Source: Anadara kagoshimensis (lineage: Eukaryota > Mollusca > Bivalvia > Arcoida > Arcidae). Taken from it: a stretch of 64,000 nucleotides of DNA. Shown piece by piece: positions 59,701-64,000 of this stretch (the stretch's first letter is position 1; every line of letters begins with the position of its first letter). Below the pieces are notes generated by a model, which was given only the letters and a program-made list of their open reading frames with translations, had not been told where the DNA came from and ran no database searches. A program made the position numbers and the translations under genes. The stretch covers positions 21,696,057 through 21,760,056 of the forward strand of contig CM037871.1 in assembly GCA_021292105.1 (NCBI GenBank). The letters run 5' to 3'.

Positions 59701-62700
59701 CTTGTGGCTGTTTGTGAACATCTTATTCAGTGAAGTGCCAAAAATAAAACGCTTTATTTAGTGAAGTGCCAAATTTAAACACACCAAAATTAAACATCCA
59801 CATTTTGGGAGAAAACCGCCAAATTATCCCGACGCCAAAATTTCCCGATTTACGGTAGTGTTTTAATTTAGATACATAATACAGAAACCTCAAATTAAGT
59901 CAAACGTCTCCTGTAGTTTATAGAACCATATCCTGTTTTGGGTTTTTGTTCCAGTACTGCCATGAACTGAAACATGGGTTTTGAAGGTTTTATTCTAAGG
60001 AACCATAGACTTGTGTTGATGCTAAGTGCTTAAAGAAAGAAGAATACCCTATTTTAAGTCTGGGCCTTAAGCACTACTAACCATGCTCCAACTTACAGAG
60101 TGGGGATTTAAACAACTTAGCAACAAAGTTCTGTGATTATTTATACATTTATTTATTCCAAACAGATCTGATTCAGTCAAAGAGATGTATGTACAGAAAG
60201 AAGAGTTAAATGTGATGGTTACTTCCCTTGATCAGAAACTTGAGACTTATAAAGATTTAGAACAAGGAAAGGTTCCAGACCCTCCTCAAGTGGCTCCGGT
60301 ACCTGTTGATATTAAAGATCCTGAAGTTAAAACTGTAGAGGTAACATAATCAATAACAGTAACTTACAATAATATGATGATTCAATGTTTTTATCTCTAC
60401 ATGGTGGAGTGGAGTAGAATTATAATGTTTTATGCCCCAGACAAAATTCTTTTATTTATATCATGGGGTTAGTACTTGAATGCTTGAAAAAACGAAATAC
60501 CTGGACCTCAAGAAAACCTCTGACTTTCTTACCCGCGTGACAGAAGACCTGAATCAAGATATAGATCTTATTTTTCTGTGATTACTTGGACTTCATCAAT
60601 GTCAACGTAAATGTTCCACATTTGTTAGCATTTGATTGATGGAGTTTGTAAATTAGAAATACCAGTTTTATATCAAATTACATCTTGTTGTCCAAATTCA
60701 CTGCTTAATCATCTTAAAATTTTGTATTTCATTAAGAAACAGCTTTTTGGGGGATAATAAATTAATGTTTTTTGTGTCTCAACACTCTATCTGTTAAAGA
60801 TTCTGAATATTACAGTTTTGTGAGTTTATAAATTGTGAAAATCAAAATGTACAGAAATTACTGTTCATAAAGTGGTCATTGGCAAGCCATTATAATATGG
60901 AATGGGATTTGAAAACAATTTTTTTTTTACAAATTTTTCAACAAAGTATAAAGAAATACAAATGGTCCATAGTAGTTTATAAATTTTATCTGCATTGTTA
61001 TTATATGTGGTTTTTTCTGTATTTAAGGTGAAAGTACCAGATCCAATGATTCTAGAAGAATTAAAGAAAGCTCAGTTGGAGATAGAAAGACTAAGAGCAC
61101 AGATACTGGCCTTACAACAAGAAAACACGGATCAGAGCAACCTGATAACTCAACAGAATGAAGAACTCTCCAACCAGAGAGATAGAATCAGAGAACTTGA
61201 AGCAGAGATCGCTAACTTGAAGGCAGCCGCTGTAGTTGCCTCAGCAAGTGCTGCCAACTCTGAGGTAAAGATCTTAAGATATATAGTATGACTGTAACAA
61301 ATCATTATCTGATATCATCTTCAATTATTTAGATCTTATAGAAACCCCAGTCAAGATTCTTTCACTTATATTGAGGTGGTCAGTTCAGGGATGATGGAGG
61401 CAACCAGAAAAACATTGATCTACACCGAGAAAACTTTCTCACACAAGGATCATCAGAATTTGAACCTAGAAAATGAGAGGCTTTGTGATTGTTAGTGCAT
61501 GCTTTAGAACATGTAACTGAAGTTCCAAAAAGGGATTGGGATTTTTATATGGTATATATGGATAAAGTGTAGTAACTAAATAAAACCCTGTACAATATTT
61601 ACATACAATTTGGTATCTATGATGACAGTTTGGTATCTATGGTAACCGTTTGGTATCTATGGTGACTGTCTTAACTGTCATTGTCCATTCTTTATCATAG
61701 GAACTGGAGAATTTGAAAACAGAGAACAGAGAGTTGAGAACTGATATAAAGAAAATGTTGAAAAAAGTAGAACATCATGAAGAGAAAGAAAAAACAGCAA
61801 TGCAAGGTATCAGTGAGGTTTTAAGATATATTTGACATTTTAATCAAGGTTTTTGTAATGATTAATTTTCATTATATTTATTAGGTTCTTTGTTATTAAT
61901 CACTTACAACTTTTAGAAAATAAAGTTAAAATGATTTTGAATATTTGAAATCACAATACTCAAAATGATTGTAAAATATTTAAATTTAGCGCAGGGCCTG
62001 GTTGTACTGGTACTTTATCTATAAACTGAAAATTTCTTTTGAATTTAACATTTTCTGAGGGGTAAATCTGGGAAGAGATCTGTGTTAATTGTTAACTTTT
62101 TGGACCATGATTCTTAAAACGAGGCTCTGTATAGCAGTCAAGAAGAATTTTACTATTTTAATGGAATTTACATAAATGTAAAATTTCAGATCCTGACACA
62201 CGTATTCAAACACTTGAAGAAAAAGTTACAGGACTTGATGATAAAGTCCTTGACCTTGAGTCTGAGAATGAGGCTTTAAAGGACAGTCAAGAAAAGTTAA
62301 CTACAGAGAAAGAAAACTTGATGCAACAAATAACAGTAAGTGAATACAGAATTACTAAAACTAGAAGTATCAGACAATGCGAAAAGCACCGGTCCGATGG
62401 TCGTGTCTGGTAAAATGTTCTGAAAAATGTTTGATTGAGCTCAGCCAAATCTAATGATACTAACTAATCATCTCTGATTTGATTGGAGATGTTCATCAAT
62501 TGTATCTATGAAATCTCTAATGCACCATAAGCAAACAGATGTCATAGTAAAGTGAAGCTAAAATTAAATTGAAAAAAGAAATGAATTGTTTATGTTTTGA
62601 CAATTTCCTAAACACCATTTTATCATGCTATTCATTAAAAGTACTTTTGTAACTTTAATGTTGTTTTCTTGATTAACATGATAATCATTGTTTGGACCAA

Positions 62701-64000
62701 ATATGGGGGTTTTTTTGCATTGCATTCTAATTCAATAATGTTATAGAAGTTTTAGCTGTATATGATGCTAGGGTTTTTGTGGCCAAGTGATCTAAAGTGC
62801 CAACTTATTGATCACAGCACCTCTCACCACCAAGATCTGAATCAATAACTGACAGATCACAGATCCTGGTGTGAGAAAGCTTATCAGTTAAGTCTCTGAA
62901 GGCTAGTAGATTTTTCTCTGCACTCTGGTTTTCTCTACAATCACAGAACTGACCCCCTCAGTATAAGTGAAAGAATCTTGACTTGGACATCACTCCCCTC
63001 GACTCCATGTATTAATAACTGTCCATATCCATGTAAGTTGAACTAAATATATGATTATAATGCGTAATTCTAGTATTTTAGTAAAATTTAATTTTCATTT
63101 TCTCATGATGTAGGCTTTACAACAGCAGATAGCTACAGGAACTGGTTCCCCTTCTGTTGTAGCAGCAGTACCAGTTAAAGCATCAGCAGGAAGTGGTGAA
63201 GGAGACCAGGTATAATATACAGTCAAATACAGTACAGCTTGTTGAAACTTTAACACTAATTCAGTCCCTTCATTATCTGTATCTTGACAGCTGCTTTCTA
63301 TTAGGGCAGTTGAGCTATCCATATTTCAGCCACTCTGCAGCTGAGCTTCAACTCCGTTCTGTTAGGTCTTTGTTGAACTTTCACCAGGCATGTTCTGTAA
63401 TTGCATGGTAAAATCTATTCCATATTTGTTTACACTGCTGCAGTTTGACCCTGATCAATCACATGTGAGACAGGATATTTCCTGTCATTGATCTCTATCA
63501 GTAGGCACAACACCGGTACAATGGACGAGTATACTGTATTGATTGTTAATCTTCTTAGCAAATGAAGTTGCCAGAAGATTAGCATAAAACAGATCAGAAA
63601 TACTTGCACAAACTTGTCACTGAATGAAATTGTTTATAGATTAATTCTTGAGATTGTTAAAAATGCATCTTGTCACTGATAACTGAAAAAATTGCTGGTG
63701 TGAAATTAAACAACATTCAACCAACCAAACAATTTTTACATGTATTAAATTGTTTCATTCCTTTACTTTATTCAAACACAAGGTGGTGTCTGGGCAGTCT
63801 TAAGTGCCAACTCTTAAGGAATTGAAGTGTTGTTCACAAGCTTGATCAAAAGCAGTACAAACACCTCTGTCAGCAATATATCACCATATAAAGTCAGTAA
63901 CATACAATTTCTAATTCATAAAGAGTAAACAATTACTAAATTTTTTAAACATTAATTTTATATAGGAATGTGGAGTCATTGGTCATGCTGATCTTATTAA
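41775..64000 (+). CDS. Large lysine-rich coiled-coil protein, 20 or more exons, 3' end off window
   Basis: Exons: 41775-41844, 44826-44917, 45748-46219, 46751-46777, 49420-49605, 51254-51435, 52114-52245, 52836-52928, 53506-53577, 53656-53719, 54324-54355, 55340-55684, 57873-58025, 58592-58722, 60166-60340, 61028-61264, 61701-61806, 62190-62335, 63114-63209, 63966 onward. About 948 codons, all phase-consistent. It starts MATKEKIKKKKDVAKLAEQV; a leader exon ends at the ATG (acceptor at 41731). The N-terminal ~350 residues are low-complexity Lys/Glu/Pro/Ser. A folded-looking helical block follows (AYVPYLYAKKCIAGIMNDMK, LREHYSNKVHTFRQVIDIHR). Long heptad-like coiled coils run from 52836 to 62335. 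Exons at 58592-60340 carry IKKWEKDFKKKNGRPPTEDD, similar to the Sld2/RECQL4 and FAM13 motif. Likely a structural or scaffold protein; no orthologue named. Confidence 0.85.
41985..42135 (+). repeat. SINE fragment (serine/leucine-tRNA-like family)
   Basis: Contains the family body (GTGTGAGAAGGTTTGTCAG, TTTTTCTCTAGGGATTTAAG, TTTCCTACACTGTCACTGAA). See 45405-45655 for the fullest copy. Confidence 0.5.
42413..44138 (+). mobile_element. Rolling-circle-like element B with ~145-bp tandem core
   Basis: Left end TTAGCTCACCTGAGCC with a GAGCC-AAA-GGCTC hairpin, a CGTCCGTCGTGCG repeat, a unique ~450-bp part, about six ~145-bp units, then right end CTCAGGTGAGCG and GGCCCATGGGCCTCTTG. CTCACCTGAG and CTCAGGTGAG are exact subterminal inverted repeats. 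It lies in the first coding intron of the coiled-coil gene. Confidence 0.75.
45405..45655 (+). repeat. tRNA-derived SINE, best full-length copy of the local family
   Basis: Head GGCCTCGGTGGCAGAGTGGT (A-box-like) and AGGTATGAATCCCAC (B-box-like), then the shared body TTTGCCAAAGGTTGATTGTT, GGTTTCCCTCATTATCC and GAATCTTGATTGGGGTGTAA. At least ten related copies or fragments lie in this gene and the neighbouring introns. Confidence 0.75.
46350..46416 (+). repeat. CA / ACAG microsatellite
   Basis: Interleaved (CA)n and (ACAG)n runs in the coiled-coil gene, just downstream of the exon ending at 46219. Confidence 0.9.
47239..47364 (+). promoter_or_regulatory. Array of CCAATCA boxes, ~25-bp period
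   Basis: CCAATCA occurs at 47239, 47284, 47309 and 47358, with a variant CTAATCA at 47334. The last four are 24-25 bp apart within a tandem unit like TATAAGCCAATCAAAT. CCAAT is the NF-Y core. A full CRE (TGACGTCA) is at 47488. All lie in a large intron of the coiled-coil gene. Confidence 0.5.
47389..47604. repeat. CpG-bearing segment with ~25-bp inverted ends
   Basis: The left arm at 47389-47413 (CAATTGACATATCGCTGGCC) and right arm at 47579-47604 (inverse reads CAATTGGCGTATCGCCGGCC) form an imperfect inverted repeat. It may be a small MITE that carries the CRE-like TGACGTCA and TGACGTAC. Confidence 0.5.
48230..48600 (+). repeat. Decayed minisatellite of GTTCAAGTTTGACTT-like units
   Basis: Repeated variants of ATGTGTTCAAGTTTGAC and TTTGACTT at roughly 40-60-bp spacing. 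Strongly diverged; in an intron. Confidence 0.5.
49080..49255 (+). repeat. ~73-bp tandem repeats, each a hairpin
   Basis: Two full units and a half unit. Each unit has arms like GGACTTCATTAGGTGT and ACACCTAATGAAGTCC around a TCGAGGTAGCTTA loop (49087-49130, 49161-49202, left arm only near 49228-49250). Confidence 0.7.
52262..52355 (+). repeat. G-rich (GGGT/GGTT/GGAT) simple repeat
   Basis: G runs including GGGTTGGG, GGGGTGGGGTGG and GGAGGGGGGTGG, then (TTGG)n and (ATGG)n. Potential G-quadruplex on the transcribed RNA, about 20-60 nt downstream of the donor at 52246. Confidence 0.85.
54900..55253 (+). repeat. tRNA-derived SINE (same family as 5775-6100)
   Basis: Head ACTTGGTAGAGTGCTCACC and GGTGTTTGAACTTTG, body with AGGGTCCTTTAGAAGAGA and GCATGCTAAAGAACC, tail GACTGTGTTGTAAAACC then CAATCAATC. 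Inserted about 85 bp before the exon at 55340. Confidence 0.7.
55939..57814 (+). mobile_element. Rolling-circle-like element C, near-copy of B
   Basis: Same ends, hairpins, unique segment and ~145-bp units (about seven) as element B, in the same orientation. Long stretches of the unique part match B almost base for base (for example around 56040-56460 against 42500-42920). Inserted between exons 55340-55684 and 57873-58025. Confidence 0.78.
58945..59858. mobile_element. ~0.9-kb DNA element with CCGTAAATCGG termini
   Basis: Left TACCGTAAATCGGAAAATTT and right AAATTTCCCGATTTACGGTA are inverted repeats of about 20 bp with TA at each edge. Subterminal repeats resemble GTGCCAAAGTTAAACACACC. No transposase is recognised. 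It lies in the intron between exons 58592-58722 and 60166-60340. Confidence 0.7.
61609..61672 (+). repeat. ~22-bp triplet repeat
   Basis: TTTGGTATCTATG appears three times at ~22-bp spacing, each followed by RTGAC/GTAAC-type sequence. Ends just before the acceptor for the exon at 61701. Confidence 0.7.
62770..63000 (+). repeat. tRNA-derived SINE (family of 45405-45655)
   Basis: Head GTGGCCAAGTGATCTAAAG, then AAGATCTGAATCAAT, CTGGTGTGAGAAAGC, a GTTTTCTCTACAATC body, and GAATCTTGACTTGGACAT at the end. Other copies or fragments: 36110-36290, 36300-36520, 37780-37950, 52535-52720, 53085-53235, 54690-54860, 58370-58515. Reversed fragments are near 54430-54540, 60405-60560 and 61345-61470. Confidence 0.65.

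Overview
This is animal nuclear DNA. It is AT-rich, with small exons separated by repeat-filled introns with GT/AG borders, and many families of tRNA-derived SINEs, MITEs and tandem arrays. I infer a lophotrochozoan, most likely a bivalve mollusc, from the repeat style (elements opening with an AGCTCACCTGAG-like end, closing with GGCCCATGGGCC, and carrying internal tandem arrays) and from gene content. The window cannot prove the species.

Layout. (1) About 1-15,000, minus strand: ASH1L, a histone H3K36 methyltransferase. Only the 5' part is here: 5' leader, the large AT-hook region and the start of the conserved C-terminal half. AWS/SET and everything downstream lie off the left edge. (2) 15,571-34,397, plus strand: DAP3/MRPS29, the GTP-binding mitochondrial ribosomal protein mS29. 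It is complete in 13 phase-consistent exons (436 codons plus stop). Intron 1 holds a ~2.5 kb minisatellite with a 45-bp unit, and intron 2 a ~1.65 kb polypyrimidine minisatellite with a 25-bp unit. (3) 35,437-39,296, minus strand, convergent with DAP3: a 9-exon model for a 332-residue protein that I do not recognise. All splice phases agree. (4) 41,775 to the right edge, plus strand: a gene with at least 20 exons for a lysine-rich, coiled-coil protein (more than 940 residues here). It carries a short motif resembling the Sld2/RECQL4 and FAM13 'WE..F....GR.P' element.

ASH1L and DAP3 are head to head across a ~0.6 kb promoter interval. As I remember it, human 1q22 has the same pair in the same divergent orientation with two genes between them, so this may be old microsynteny.

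The rest is mobile and repetitive DNA: hAT-like MITEs with 5-bp target duplications, one inverted pair bracketing DAP3 exons 6-7; three rolling-circle-like elements whose ~145-bp units carry nuclear-receptor-type motifs; a swarm of tRNA-derived SINEs in gene 4; and a 45-base poly-C tract 5' of gene 4.

Coding positions come from reading ORFs, splice signals and codon phase by eye. Nothing was aligned to a database.
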